Assembly: GCF_018860965.1 (NCBI RefSeq)
Contig: NZ_JAHKQF010000015.1
Location: forward strand, 620,001-684,000
Source of the DNA: Alteromonas sp. C1M14
Lineage (GTDB): Bacteria; Pseudomonadota; Gammaproteobacteria; Enterobacterales; Alteromonadaceae
Length of the DNA stretch: 64,000 bases
Reading direction: 5' to 3'
This document shows, one piece after another, positions 45,803 through 55,210 of the stretch. The translations under genes and the position numbers were made by a program. The first letter of the stretch is position 1; every line of letters starts with the position of its first letter. Below the pieces are notes generated by a model, which was not told the DNA's origin, ran no database searches, and was given only the letters and a program-made list of their open reading frames with translations.

Positions 45803-45835
45803 CACAAGGCGTGGTGACTATAGCGACGTCTTGTG
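45803..45835. other. Hairpin between convergent genes
   Basis: CACAAGGCGT (45803-45812) pairs with 45826-45835, 10 pairs including one G-U, across a 13-base loop. It lies between the second halogenase gene and the convergent GGDEF gene. No T run follows, so termination is only suggested. Confidence 0.4.
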
Positions 45836-45841
45836 CTTTGG

Positions 45842-47944
45842 TTAATCTCCCGCCCTATTCGCCCGTTTTACCGTTACCCAATTTTGTTGGATGAACTGCG
45901 ATAAGGTTTTTTTATTAAATTCGTCATTTAAGCAGCGGTTATCATTGACGGATTCTAGCCCCACCCAAGTATTTTTGCCTGCCTCTTTGGCTAGATACAA
46001 ACACGCATCTGCCATGGCAAATAAGGTTTCCCAATTCCCCTTTTCCTCGCTATTTATCATACTCGGATAACAGGCATAGCCAATTGAAGCGGTAACTGAG
46101 ATTAGCTTCCCTTCGTGGACGGCAAAGTGAGCCTCATTCAATGCCTGTTTAATTCGTCCAGCCAATCGCGAGGCACGTTTACGATCGACAAACCGAGCCA
46201 CGGCAACAAACTCTTCGCCGCCCCATCGGACGACGTAATCCGATTGCCTAAATACCTGTGTGATCCGCTCGGCAAATTCCGCTAAGATTTCATCACCAAT
46301 ATGGTGACCGTAGGTGTCATTTACCGCTTTGAAATCGTCAATATCCAGCACAAAAACAATAAGATCAGAACGCAGAGGCTTGGGACTTTTCCCTTCACGC
46401 CAATCGGCATACTCCCGATCCACAAGCAGGATATCTGTGTCGATGAACTTTTCTAGATAGCGGCGATTTTTTAGGCCCGTTAACGCGTCGGTAATACTGT
46501 CAGACTCAACCAGTTTTAATGCCTGAACAAGTTGATCGTTCTTTTCGTTAAGCTCTCGGGTTTGCACTCGCACCTGTTCGCTAAGATATTGATTGTTTTT
46601 CCGCAGCAATTGTCTACGAAAAAGAAAGAACACCAGAATAGAAAGTAAAAGGATAAGTACAATAAACACATTTCTCAGTAAAAGCTGGCGATTGAGTTCC
46701 GCCTCCTGTAATGCCCGCTCTTTGGTTTGCAGCTCAAGCTCCAATTTACTGCGTATGGCTTCGGTTTGCGCTTGGGCAACAGAAATGGCTTTTAACTTAC
46801 TTTCATCATTTAATTTTCCGTTAATTTCCATCAGGGTTTGTAACGCGCGATATCCCTTTTCATACCGGTTGCTGTGTTCCAGCGCAGCCACCTTTATTTG
46901 AAAAAACTGTTCTTCAACTGGCATACGCTCAGCGTTTTGCGCTTGTTGAATGCCCGTTTCAGCTAAGCTGACCGCGCGATCGTAATCTTCCACTTTCAGT
47001 GCAAGATCAGCAGCCACCAACAGCGTATTTAAAGCCAAAGCAGGATAATGGCCATCGGCATCTTTATACACTTGGTCAATAATCCCTTGGGCTTTTTCAT
47101 ACTCACTTGATGCAATATACACTTTGGCCAAAGTGAGTTTATACATGCAGGCATATTCAACAGATTGAGTTTGCTCAAAAAGACGAATGGCAGTGGTTGC
47201 GTGGCTTTTCGCCCGCTCCAACTCATCTAGATGATAAAGAGACTCAGCAATAAGACCGTTATTGAACGCAATGTTCTGTACCACGCCTTGTTTTTCGTCA
47301 ATTTCCAGCGAACTGGAAAAATACTCCAACGCCTGTCTGTGGTTGCCTAGTTTGGCATTTAACCCCCCCAAGCTGTAAAACGCTTGGGAGGTTTCATTTT
47401 CATAGCCGGCTTCGATGGCCGTTTCTAGCGCGGTTTTATACGCTAAAATTGCGCCTTTATAGTCACCAATCGCACTTAGCACAAGCCCAGTATAACTATT
47501 CACCATGCTTTGGCCTTTGGTATCTGAATACAGATCAAACAATGTCTTGGCCTGATAGTAATAATCCAACGCTTGTTTATATTCAGAAAGGTTGTAGTAG
47601 GAATAACCTACATAGGTATAGGCATTGGCTAAGCGACTGTGTTGATGTTGCGCTTTTAAAGTGGGGATAGCCGCATAAAGTTTGTCTATGGCCTCTTGAT
47701 ACTGGTTACGGCTAATATCATTTTGTGCACGCACAACCTGTAAATCAGCAGTCACCATAGGGTCTGCTCGATTTGTAGCGATAACTGCGAGCTCTTCTGT
47801 GAGCTGTTCTGTCTGTTGTAACTTCCCTGCTTCTCTCGCCGCCACAATTGCCGTTTTAAGAGATTCAATCCTCTCGGCATCCTGCGCGTAAACGAATGGG
47901 AGTTGCATCAGCAGAATAAATCCGAATAAATTTACTGTGCGCAT
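45842..47944 (-). CDS. TPR-GGDEF diguanylate cyclase
   Basis: Predicted c-di-GMP synthase of 700 residues. A signal peptide (to about YAQ) is followed by six or so TPR repeats (about 40-370), a coiled coil (about 385-415), one TM helix (NVFIVLILLLSILVFFLF), a second short coiled coil and a C-terminal GGDEF domain with an active-type RWGGEEF signature and DALTGLKNRRYLEKF at its start. I start at ATG 47944, where AGGA is well spaced, rather than TTG 47959. The periplasmic TPR array probably senses a protein or peptide. No EAL domain. The neighbours give no clear link. Confidence 0.9.
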   Translation of the reverse strand: MRTVNLFGFILLMQLPFVYAQDAERIESLKTAIVAAREAGKLQQTEQLTEELAVIATNRADPMVTADLQVVRAQNDISRNQYQEAIDKLYAAIPTLKAQHQHSRLANAYTYVGYSYYNLSEYKQALDYYYQAKTLFDLYSDTKGQSMVNSYTGLVLSAIGDYKGAILAYKTALETAIEAGYENETSQAFYSLGGLNAKLGNHRQALEYFSSSLEIDEKQGVVQNIAFNNGLIAESLYHLDELERAKSHATTAIRLFEQTQSVEYACMYKLTLAKVYIASSEYEKAQGIIDQVYKDADGHYPALALNTLLVAADLALKVEDYDRAVSLAETGIQQAQNAERMPVEEQFFQIKVAALEHSNRYEKGYRALQTLMEINGKLNDESKLKAISVAQAQTEAIRSKLELELQTKERALQEAELNRQLLLRNVFIVLILLLSILVFFLFRRQLLRKNNQYLSEQVRVQTRELNEKNDQLVQALKLVESDSITDALTGLKNRRYLEKFIDTDILLVDREYADWREGKSPKPLRSDLIVFVLDIDDFKAVNDTYGHHIGDEILAEFAERITQVFRQSDYVVRWGGEEFVAVARFVDRKRASRLAGRIKQALNEAHFAVHEGKLISVTASIGYACYPSMINSEEKGNWETLFAMADACLYLAKEAGKNTWVGLESVNDNRCLNDEFNKKTLSQFIQQNWVTVKRANRAGD

Positions 47945-48027
47945 GAACATCCTGGACAAAATGAGTTTTACTAGCCTGACATGTTCATCTTAGATGTACC
48001 CAGTTTTTTTTCCACCATTTAAAGCAG

Positions 48028-49254
48028 TTAACGCAACTTTGTTTCCCCTCTGTGGCATGCCGCCGCGGTAAATAATACGTCCGTCGAACTGTTTAGTGCG
48101 GTTTCTGCCGAATCTTGTAGTACGCCTAAAATAAACCCTACAGCCACCACCTGCATAGCAACGTCGTTAGGGATATTAAACAAACTGCATGCCAGAGGGA
48201 TCAGCAATAACGAGCCCCCAGCCACGCCGGAACTGCCACAAGCCGAAACGGCAGCGATCACGCTCAATAAAATAGCGGTAGAAATATCGACAGGAATATT
48301 CAAAGTGTGCACGGTTGCCAGCGTTAACACAGTGATGGTGATCGCCGCGCCGCCCATATTGATGGTAGCACCTAAAGGGATAGACACTGAATAGGTATCT
48401 TCATCTAGCTTAAGCCGTTCACACAGCGCCATGTTTACAGGAATATTCGCCGCTGAACTGCGGGTAAAAAATGCCGTAATGCCACTTTCTTTTAAACACC
48501 TAAACACCAGAGGATAAGGGTTGCGGCGGATCGTCAAATACACCAATAGGGGGTTAGTAACCAGTGCAATAAAAAGCATTACGCCAATTAACACCATCAG
48601 CAGATGGGAATAACCAAGCAACGCCCCAAAACCGGTGCTTGCCACTGTATTGGCTACCAAACCGAAAATACCCAAGGGCGCTAAACGGATAACAAATTGC
48701 ACTACAAAGGTCACGCTTTCAGCCATATTATGTAATACAGCCTTGGTTGCTTCCGAGCTATGCCGTAAACCAAACCCTAATCCCACTGCCCATGTAAGTA
48801 TGCCAATATAGTTTCCACTCACCAGGGCATTGATGGGATTATCCACCATATTAAATAATAAGGTATGCAACACTTCACCCACACCTTCGGGTGCAGATTG
48901 ACTGACATCAGAAGTCACCAGACTAAGCGTACTTGGGAAGGCAAAACTGAACAGCACAGCACTAATAGCTGCGAGAAATGTGCCCGCTAAATACAAAACG
49001 AGTACCGGTTTAATATGGGTTTGTTGATTTTTTTTATGGTTCGCGATGGAAGCGGTGACCAAAACGAAAACCAACAAGGGGGCGATGGCTTTGAGGGACT
49101 TAACAAATAGTTCACCAAGTATCTCAACAGAAGATGCAGCAGTCGGGAGGAAAACCGCCAACGCGATACCGCTGACAATACCCACGACAATTTGCAATAC
49201 AATATTAGTGCCCAGAAAGCGCTGAATTAAGGTTAAAGAACGAGTCGAAGCCAT
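48028..49254 (-). CDS. sstT: SstT-type Na+/serine-threonine symporter
   Basis: Inner-membrane symporter of 408 residues in the DAACS family. Diagnostic parts are the serine-rich hairpin [20 protein letters not shown], the [22 protein letters not shown] block and a second hairpin [21 protein letters not shown]. The match to SstT in length and N-terminus favours ATG 49254 over ATG 49290. It carries serine and threonine with Na+, fitting a marine cell. It is upstream of and codirectional with the GGDEF gene, with a 69-bp gap from its own stop to the next gene region and no obvious joint function. Confidence 0.92.
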   Translation of the reverse strand: MASTRSLTLIQRFLGTNIVLQIVVGIVSGIALAVFLPTAASSVEILGELFVKSLKAIAPLLVFVLVTASIANHKKNQQTHIKPVLVLYLAGTFLAAISAVLFSFAFPSTLSLVTSDVSQSAPEGVGEVLHTLLFNMVDNPINALVSGNYIGILTWAVGLGFGLRHSSEATKAVLHNMAESVTFVVQFVIRLAPLGIFGLVANTVASTGFGALLGYSHLLMVLIGVMLFIALVTNPLLVYLTIRRNPYPLVFRCLKESGITAFFTRSSAANIPVNMALCERLKLDEDTYSVSIPLGATINMGGAAITITVLTLATVHTLNIPVDISTAILLSVIAAVSACGSSGVAGGSLLLIPLACSLFNIPNDVAMQVVAVGFILGVLQDSAETALNSSTDVLFTAAACHRGETKLR

Positions 49255-49607
49255 GTAATACAATCCAGATTTTTTTGCAGGGTGCACCATAAAGCATCAT
49301 CACAAAAAAATAAATTTTTTAATGTCATCACAAAGGCTTAATCTCATTACAAAGACACAGTTACATTCATCACGATATATAGCCCAGCGCTATTTTGTGA
49401 CAATTATGTCACCAATAGGTTTAATTTCCTGCTCTCTCCAAAAAAAAATCAAAAGTTATAAAATCACCTCTAAAAACCCCAGCAAGAAACTGATTTACCT
49501 AACATTAACGACTTACTCTTCGATACTAAAACTGCCTAATTTCATCGGTCTTCCGCGTACATTTAAAACATTTTATTTACAAATAAAAATCTCCATGCTA
49601 ACTTTAT
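49255..49607. other. AT-rich divergent intergenic region
   Basis: About 350 bp upstream of sstT and of the sucrose-type TBDR. A 96-codon plus-strand frame at 49322-49612 has no SD, no recognisable content and a composition like noncoding DNA. I see no hairpin or repeat here before the operator cluster at 49608. Confidence 0.4.
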
Positions 49608-49632
49608 CTTAATCGATTAAGAAAACGTTTTC
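49608..49632. promoter_or_regulatory. Two abutting palindromes at sucrose locus
   Basis: CTTAATCGATTAAG (49608-49621) and GAAAACGTTTTC (49621-49632) are both perfect palindromes and share one base. GAAAACGTTTTC is a typical LacI-family operator, and a LacI gene lies at the end of the locus. The first palindrome could bind a second factor or extend contacts. They lie 83-107 bases upstream of the TBDR start. Confidence 0.75.
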
Positions 49633-49714
49633 GCAATTTTTAACCATGTTCTCTTTTTGCTCACTTATAGTTAACTGAGCGCCCGGAGAACTCACTTGGC
49701 TTTGGAGAAGACTC

Positions 49715-52219
49715 ATGCACACACCATTTGCGAAAAATATACTCAGCGTAGCCGTTTTACTGGGGCTACCCAGCGCCGCGTTTGCGCAACAAATAAGTGA
49801 CAACGAGGAACCGAACAAATACGAACAAATTGTTGTCACCGCCAGTCCCGCTGGGATCTCCGCACAAGAAACCAGTGTTTCTGTCAGTTCATTTGATGAA
49901 GAAGCGGTGATGAAACTGGCCCCTCGTTCTACGGCAGAGGTATTCCGGGCGTTACCTGGCATACGTGCGGAATCTTCCGGTGGAGGCGGTAACGCTAACA
50001 TTACAATTCGCGGGATCCCTCTAGCCACCGGGGGCTCCAAGTTTATGCAAATCCACGAAGATGGCTTACCCGTACTGGAATACGGGGATATTAACTTTGC
50101 CAACACCGATAACTTTCTTCGCTATGATTGGTCAGTAAAACGGGTTGAGTCAGTAAGAGGCGGCTCTGCCTCTACCTTTGCAAGCAACTCCCCAGGTGGG
50201 GTAATCAACCTCATCAGTGACACCGGTGAACTAGGAGGGGGCTCAATCGGCACGTCTTTTGGCCTGGATTATGAAGAGTTTCGTTTAGACTTTGCCTACG
50301 GCGGCGAAATTAACGACGACCTTTATTTTCATATTGGCGGGTTTGCCCGAGGCGGCGAAGGGGTCCGTGATACGGGCTATAACGGCGACCAAGGTGGTCA
50401 GATAAAATTCAATGTCACCCAATTGCTCGACAATGGCCATTTACGTTTCTACTTTAAACATTTAGATGACAGAGTAACCACCTATTTACCCGCCCCCGTT
50501 AAAGTAAAAAGTAACGGCAGCTTCGGTTCCGTTGAGAATTTTGACGCCAGCAGTGAAACCCTGCAATCCCCATACACCACCAATATTTCCACCTTCGATG
50601 CATTTGGCAATGGGGTAAACCGTGATCTGACGGACGGCATAGAATCTGAAGTCACCGCATTCGGTTTCGAAGCTGATTTAGAAGTGGCTCCCCAACTTTA
50701 TCTGCTGAATAAATTCAGGATGTCAGACATAGGTGGTGGCTTTATTGCCCCCTTTACCGACACCTTCGGCGATTACGGTCCCCAAGCGGCAAGCTCTATG
50801 GCTGATAACATTTGCGCTTCGGCCCTTGATGGTGACGGCAATCCATTTAATTGTGCATCGACCTCGGTGACGCTGGCTAACGGCCCTAACGCCGGGGAAC
50901 AATATGATGGTCTGGCGTTCGTCAACCTCTTGTTTGACGCCACCTATAACGATTTGGGCAATATGATCAACGATTTTAGTTTGCGCAAAGAATTTGATAA
51001 TGGCGTATCTGTGACTGCTGGCTACTATTATTCCAAACAGGACATTGGCATTAGCTGGAACAGTTGGAATACCTATATTCAAACCGTAGATGGCACGAGT
51101 TCTCAATATCTGCACATCGAAGATGCCGATGGCAACGCACTGGTTGACCAAGGGCTGTGGGCACCCAGCTTCTTGTCTTACGAGTGGGACCTAAACTACA
51201 CCACCACCGCCCCGTACCTTAATGTTGGGTTTGAAGTGGGTGATAATTGGCTGTTTGATTTAAGTGCCCGTTACGACACGGTACAAGCCAACGGCGAAAT
51301 GATTAATTCATGTTGTGGTGGCAACACCGATGTGGATCTCAACGGTGACGGGGTTATCTCAGGTAACACCGAAGATGCTTCGGCATCCAATGGTTTTGGC
51401 TTTGGCGGCGGCGTCATTGTGCTTAATCGTGCCAACGCCAGCAGCCAGATTGTCAATTACGATGCCAGCAACACCTCGTTTTCGTTAGGGGGGTCTTATC
51501 TTTACAGCGACGATCTCACCCTTTTTGCCCGCTATAGCGAAGGGGGACGCGCCATTGCCGACCGCTTATTACAAATTGCCGGTACCCTTAATACCGATGG
51601 CAGCTTAACCAGCACAACCTCAGGTTTTGACGAAACGAAGCAGCTTGAAACAGGTTTGAAATATGCCGCGGGGAATTTGCAAATAAACGCCACCGTATTT
51701 AGCACAATTACAGAAGATACTCAGGCTGAAGTCACCAGTGGACTTACATTTATTCGTGAATATGAGGCCACAGGAATAGAATTTGAAGGAAACTACGACT
51801 TTAACAATGGATTTTCAATTTCCGGTAATGCCACCTGGACCGATGCCGAGATTAGCGAAGACAAGTTCAATCCTGCCCTTGTAGGTAAAACCCCTCGCCG
51901 ACAAGCCGACTTTATTTATACCGTTATCCCTCAATATGATTTTGATGCCTTTACCCTAGGCGCATCATTTCAAGGGTCTTCTGAATACTATCTACAAGAC
52001 AGCAATGAGCTGAAACAAGATGCCTACGTGGTGGCTAACTTATTTGCAACCTGGTATGTATCGGACCAATTTTCTGTTTCTCTGAATGTTAACAACGCCA
52101 CCGACGAATTTGTGATTACAGAGTCGGAAGAAAGTGCAGCATCTGCGGGAGATATTATCCGTGCTCGGCCCATTAGTGGAAGATCATCATCGCTACAGTT
52201 GAAGTATTCCTTTTATTAA
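49715..52219 (+). CDS. TonB-dependent receptor, sucrose-type
   Basis: Outer-membrane receptor of 834 residues. Signal peptide to AAFAQQ, TonB-box-like QIVVTASP, plug with RSTAEVFRALPGIRAESSGGGG, ITIRGIPLATGG, and RVESVRGGSASTFASNSPGGVINLISDTG, and a barrel ending LKYSFY. GGAGAAG precedes the ATG. It heads a codirectional set TBDR-MFS-sucrose phosphorylase-LacI, functionally like the suxA-suxC-suxB-suxR genes of Xanthomonas, in which a TBDR imports sucrose. A GNRA-loop hairpin lies just after the stop. The ligand is inferred from these neighbours. Confidence 0.9.
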   Translation: MHTPFAKNILSVAVLLGLPSAAFAQQISDNEEPNKYEQIVVTASPAGISAQETSVSVSSFDEEAVMKLAPRSTAEVFRALPGIRAESSGGGGNANITIRGIPLATGGSKFMQIHEDGLPVLEYGDINFANTDNFLRYDWSVKRVESVRGGSASTFASNSPGGVINLISDTGELGGGSIGTSFGLDYEEFRLDFAYGGEINDDLYFHIGGFARGGEGVRDTGYNGDQGGQIKFNVTQLLDNGHLRFYFKHLDDRVTTYLPAPVKVKSNGSFGSVENFDASSETLQSPYTTNISTFDAFGNGVNRDLTDGIESEVTAFGFEADLEVAPQLYLLNKFRMSDIGGGFIAPFTDTFGDYGPQAASSMADNICASALDGDGNPFNCASTSVTLANGPNAGEQYDGLAFVNLLFDATYNDLGNMINDFSLRKEFDNGVSVTAGYYYSKQDIGISWNSWNTYIQTVDGTSSQYLHIEDADGNALVDQGLWAPSFLSYEWDLNYTTTAPYLNVGFEVGDNWLFDLSARYDTVQANGEMINSCCGGNTDVDLNGDGVISGNTEDASASNGFGFGGGVIVLNRANASSQIVNYDASNTSFSLGGSYLYSDDLTLFARYSEGGRAIADRLLQIAGTLNTDGSLTSTTSGFDETKQLETGLKYAAGNLQINATVFSTITEDTQAEVTSGLTFIREYEATGIEFEGNYDFNNGFSISGNATWTDAEISEDKFNPALVGKTPRRQADFIYTVIPQYDFDAFTLGASFQGSSEYYLQDSNELKQDAYVVANLFATWYVSDQFSVSLNVNNATDEFVITESEESAASAGDIIRARPISGRSSSLQLKYSFY

Positions 52220-52223
52220 GCCC

Positions 52224-52249
52224 TATGTCGCGGGGGAACCCGCGACATA
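52224..52249 (+). other. Intercistronic hairpin with GGAA loop
   Basis: An 11-bp perfect stem (52224-52234 with 52239-52249; TATGTCGCGGG and its complement) is closed by the GNRA-type tetraloop GGAA. It begins four bases after the TBDR stop and has no T tract. It probably protects the receptor mRNA end or lowers downstream expression. Confidence 0.65.
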
Positions 52250-52289
52250 TCAACCTACGTTGTAGCTCTAGCACTAAAGGTAAATAGAC

Positions 52290-53561
52290 ATGGCAGTAAA
52301 CCAAACAGGCGAACACAATTTAGGTCTCATTCGCTACCTGACCTACTTGATGTTTATGATGTTTGCAATGACATCCGATTCGGTAGGGGAAATCATCAAG
52401 GAAGTTAAACTGGAATTTGGTGTATCGAATACTCAAGCCAGCTTAATGCATTCATTATTTATGATAGGCATTGCCTTTTCCGGACTATTCCTTGGTTTTT
52501 TAGCGGATAAATTTGGTCGCAAAAAAACCTTGATACTTGGTCTAGCCCTATTTGCCACCTCCTGCTATTTATTTTTATTTGGCAGTACCTTCACCTTTAT
52601 TTTAAGTTTAATTAGCTTATCTGGGCTGGCCGTGGGCGTATTTAAAACCGCCGCACTGGCACTGATAGGTGACATTTCACGTTCCACCAAAGAGCACACT
52701 GGCACCATGAATGGGGCAGAAGCCTTTTTCGGTGTGGGGGCGATTATTGGTCCCATACTGGTTGCCTGGCTTATTACCCAAGGTATCCATTGGAAATGGT
52801 TATATGTGATTGCCGGCACATTATGCACCCTACTTATTGTGTTAGCCCTCACCGTGAATTACCCCCAACATCACCCTCAGCAAAAACAGCCTGTTCGGCT
52901 TATGGATAGCCTAACGTTATTAAAGGACCCCTACGCTTTGGCTTTCTCCGTGGGCGCATTTTTATATGTGGCCGCAGAAAGTGCCATCTACGTATGGATG
53001 CCGAGCTATTTACTCTGTACCCCAACCACCGGTGAAATGGGGTATTCCTGTTACACCGATAGCCTGACCCAATGGTTCGCTATCTATTCTGTGTCTGCGT
53101 TTTTCGTCTTACGTGCACTAGGCCGTTTTGTTGGCATTTGGATGATGCAACGCTTCGACTGGACCAAAGTACTGGTGCTATTTAGTTTCTTAATCATGCT
53201 GTGTTTTATCGCCGGATTAATGGCCGGGCCATCCCTCGCCGTTTTTCTGTTTCCTTTAACCGGCATTTTTATGTCAGTGATCTACCCCACCTTTAATTCA
53301 AAAGGCATTAGTTGTTTTGAGAAACGCCAACACGGTTCCGTTGCCGGCGTTATTCTATTTTTCACCGCCGCAGGCGCGGCCGTCGGCCCCTTCATTATGG
53401 GTGTGGTAAGTGATGCCTACGGGGGGGAAGCAAAATATGGCTTTATCGTCGCAACCGGTTTTTCAATATTGCTGTTTGTTGGCCTGCTCTACAACGCCAT
53501 TAAGCAACCGACCCGATCAAGATTACAGATAATTGAGCAGCAGGAATACGGCACCCACTGA
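52290..53561 (+). CDS. MFS sugar permease (sucrose locus)
   Basis: Inner-membrane permease of 423 residues with about 12 TM helices. The family motif A is visible in GFLADKFGRKKTLILG, and a short periplasmic loop between helices 7 and 8 holds two Cys (LLCTPTTGEMGYSCYT). It is 70 bp after the TBDR and 71 bp before sucrose phosphorylase, so it most likely imports sucrose or a close relative from the periplasm. Its branch within the MFS is not obvious from reading alone. Confidence 0.85.
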   Translation: MAVNQTGEHNLGLIRYLTYLMFMMFAMTSDSVGEIIKEVKLEFGVSNTQASLMHSLFMIGIAFSGLFLGFLADKFGRKKTLILGLALFATSCYLFLFGSTFTFILSLISLSGLAVGVFKTAALALIGDISRSTKEHTGTMNGAEAFFGVGAIIGPILVAWLITQGIHWKWLYVIAGTLCTLLIVLALTVNYPQHHPQQKQPVRLMDSLTLLKDPYALAFSVGAFLYVAAESAIYVWMPSYLLCTPTTGEMGYSCYTDSLTQWFAIYSVSAFFVLRALGRFVGIWMMQRFDWTKVLVLFSFLIMLCFIAGLMAGPSLAVFLFPLTGIFMSVIYPTFNSKGISCFEKRQHGSVAGVILFFTAAGAAVGPFIMGVVSDAYGGEAKYGFIVATGFSILLFVGLLYNAIKQPTRSRLQIIEQQEYGTH

Positions 53562-53632
53562 TCACGTTACCTTGACCAATACTCGCACTGAACATTCTGT
53601 GCGGTACAAAAATAGTTTTTTATGGAGTTTTT

Positions 53633-55102
53633 ATGTCTTTACGCAACGGCGTTCACCTTATCACCTACGCAGACCGATTGGGGCAAGGCACCCTTGCCGG
53701 TATTAACCGTTTGATGAATGAAACGTTTAACGGCTTGTTTAAGGGAGTACACATACTGCCTTTTTACTACCCCTTTGATGGCGAAGACGCGGGTTTTGAC
53801 CCCATTGATCACACCATGGTTGATAAACGGCTAGGTACTTGGGATGACATCAAACAACTCGGGACTTCCTTGGATATTATGTCGGATCTCATTGTCAATC
53901 ATATGTCTGCCCAATCCCCTGCATTTGAGGATGTGCTGCAACACGGACGTGATTCCCAATACTGGCCGCTTTTTTTAACCAAAGAAGACGTGTTTTCCCA
54001 AGAGAACAGTGAAGATATAGCTAAAGTTTTCCGTCCTCGCCCGACTTCTTTTTTCACCGACTATAAGGTAAACAACGAAGAAACCGTGCCCTTTTGGACC
54101 ACCTTCACCGCGAACCAAATCGATATTGATGTGGAGTCTGAACAAGGTAAAAATTACCTTTCCTCCATTTTAGAATCATTTACCCAAAACAACATTGATT
54201 TAATTCGTCTGGATGCCGCCGGTTACGCCATAAAACGGGCGGGCACCAACTGCTTTATGCTGGAAGAAACCTTTGCTTTTATTGAGTCGTTAAGCCAGCG
54301 TGCCCGAGGGATGGGGATGGAATGTTTGGTGGAGATCCACAGTCACTATGAAACCCAGATTGAGATTGCCAAGCGCTGCGACTGGGTATACGATTTTGCG
54401 CTGCCGCCACTTGTCCTTCATGCCCTCCTTTTCAACGATGCTAAAGCGCTAGCACACTGGCTGTCCATTGCGCCGCGAAACGGTTTCACCGTATTGGATA
54501 CCCATGACGGTATTGGCATTGTGGATGTCGGCGCGAGTGGCGACAAACCCGGACTGCTAAATGAGCATGAAATAGATAACTTGGTTGAGCGCATTCATGC
54601 TAATTCCAATGGGGAATCTCGCCGTGCTACGGGCGCCGCTGCCAGTAACGTGGATCTATATCAAGTTAATTGCACCTACTACGATGCCTTAGCCCAGGAT
54701 GATTACAAGTACCTCTTAGCCCGCGCTATCCAATTTTTTAGTCCAGGCATTCCTCAGGTGTATTATGGAGGGTTTCTTGCTGCCACCAACGACATGGCAT
54801 TGCTTACCAAAACCCATGTTGGACGAGATATTAACCGTCCTTACATCGATGAAGCGGGTATCGATAAGGCCTTAGCTAAACCGGTGGTACAAGGGTTAAT
54901 TAAACTCATTGAAATCAGAAATACACACCCGGCCTTTAACGGCGAATTTACGGTGGCATACTCCAATGACCAACTCACCTTAAATTGGCAACATCACCAG
55001 AATAGCGCCACGTTAACGGTGGACATAACCACCCTTAATGCTGAACTGACGTTGGTGGATGTAAAAGGGACTGACACCCTGTCATTGGCTTCCCTAATGT
55101 AA
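53633..55102 (+). CDS. Sucrose phosphorylase (GH13_18)
   Basis: Cytoplasmic enzyme of 489 residues that splits sucrose with phosphate into glucose 1-phosphate and fructose. The GH13_18 landmarks line up with bifidobacterial sucrose phosphorylase within two residues: nucleophile Asp194 (LIRLDAAGY), acid/base Glu234 (LVEIHSHY) and Asp292 (LDTHDGIGI). ILPFYYPFDGEDAGFDPIDH marks the start of the barrel. Acceptor specificity (sucrose, sucrose 6'-phosphate, glucosylglycerol, glucosylglycerate) cannot be settled by eye, but a non-phosphorylating MFS importer argues against the phosphate ester. It is followed by the locus LacI after 108 bp. Confidence 0.9.
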   Translation: MSLRNGVHLITYADRLGQGTLAGINRLMNETFNGLFKGVHILPFYYPFDGEDAGFDPIDHTMVDKRLGTWDDIKQLGTSLDIMSDLIVNHMSAQSPAFEDVLQHGRDSQYWPLFLTKEDVFSQENSEDIAKVFRPRPTSFFTDYKVNNEETVPFWTTFTANQIDIDVESEQGKNYLSSILESFTQNNIDLIRLDAAGYAIKRAGTNCFMLEETFAFIESLSQRARGMGMECLVEIHSHYETQIEIAKRCDWVYDFALPPLVLHALLFNDAKALAHWLSIAPRNGFTVLDTHDGIGIVDVGASGDKPGLLNEHEIDNLVERIHANSNGESRRATGAAASNVDLYQVNCTYYDALAQDDYKYLLARAIQFFSPGIPQVYYGGFLAATNDMALLTKTHVGRDINRPYIDEAGIDKALAKPVVQGLIKLIEIRNTHPAFNGEFTVAYSNDQLTLNWQHHQNSATLTVDITTLNAELTLVDVKGTDTLSLASLM

Positions 55103-55210
55103 ACCACCATTACTATTTTTTGATGCAGCTACACCTTGACCATGGGTGTACAGTGAGTAAGGTATGAGTTGGCTAAGGTGTTTAGCTGTATTCATTTAAA
55201 AAGGTAATGT

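Noticed and set aside
49322-49612. 96-codon plus frame in the sucrose promoter region
   Set aside because: Ends inside the operator, has no SD, and its Lys/Ile/Ser-rich composition is that of translated AT-rich spacer.
55130-55150. TACACC...GGTGTA inverted repeat upstream of the sucrose LacI gene
   Set aside because: Six-base arms with a nine-base gap are too short to support an operator or terminator.
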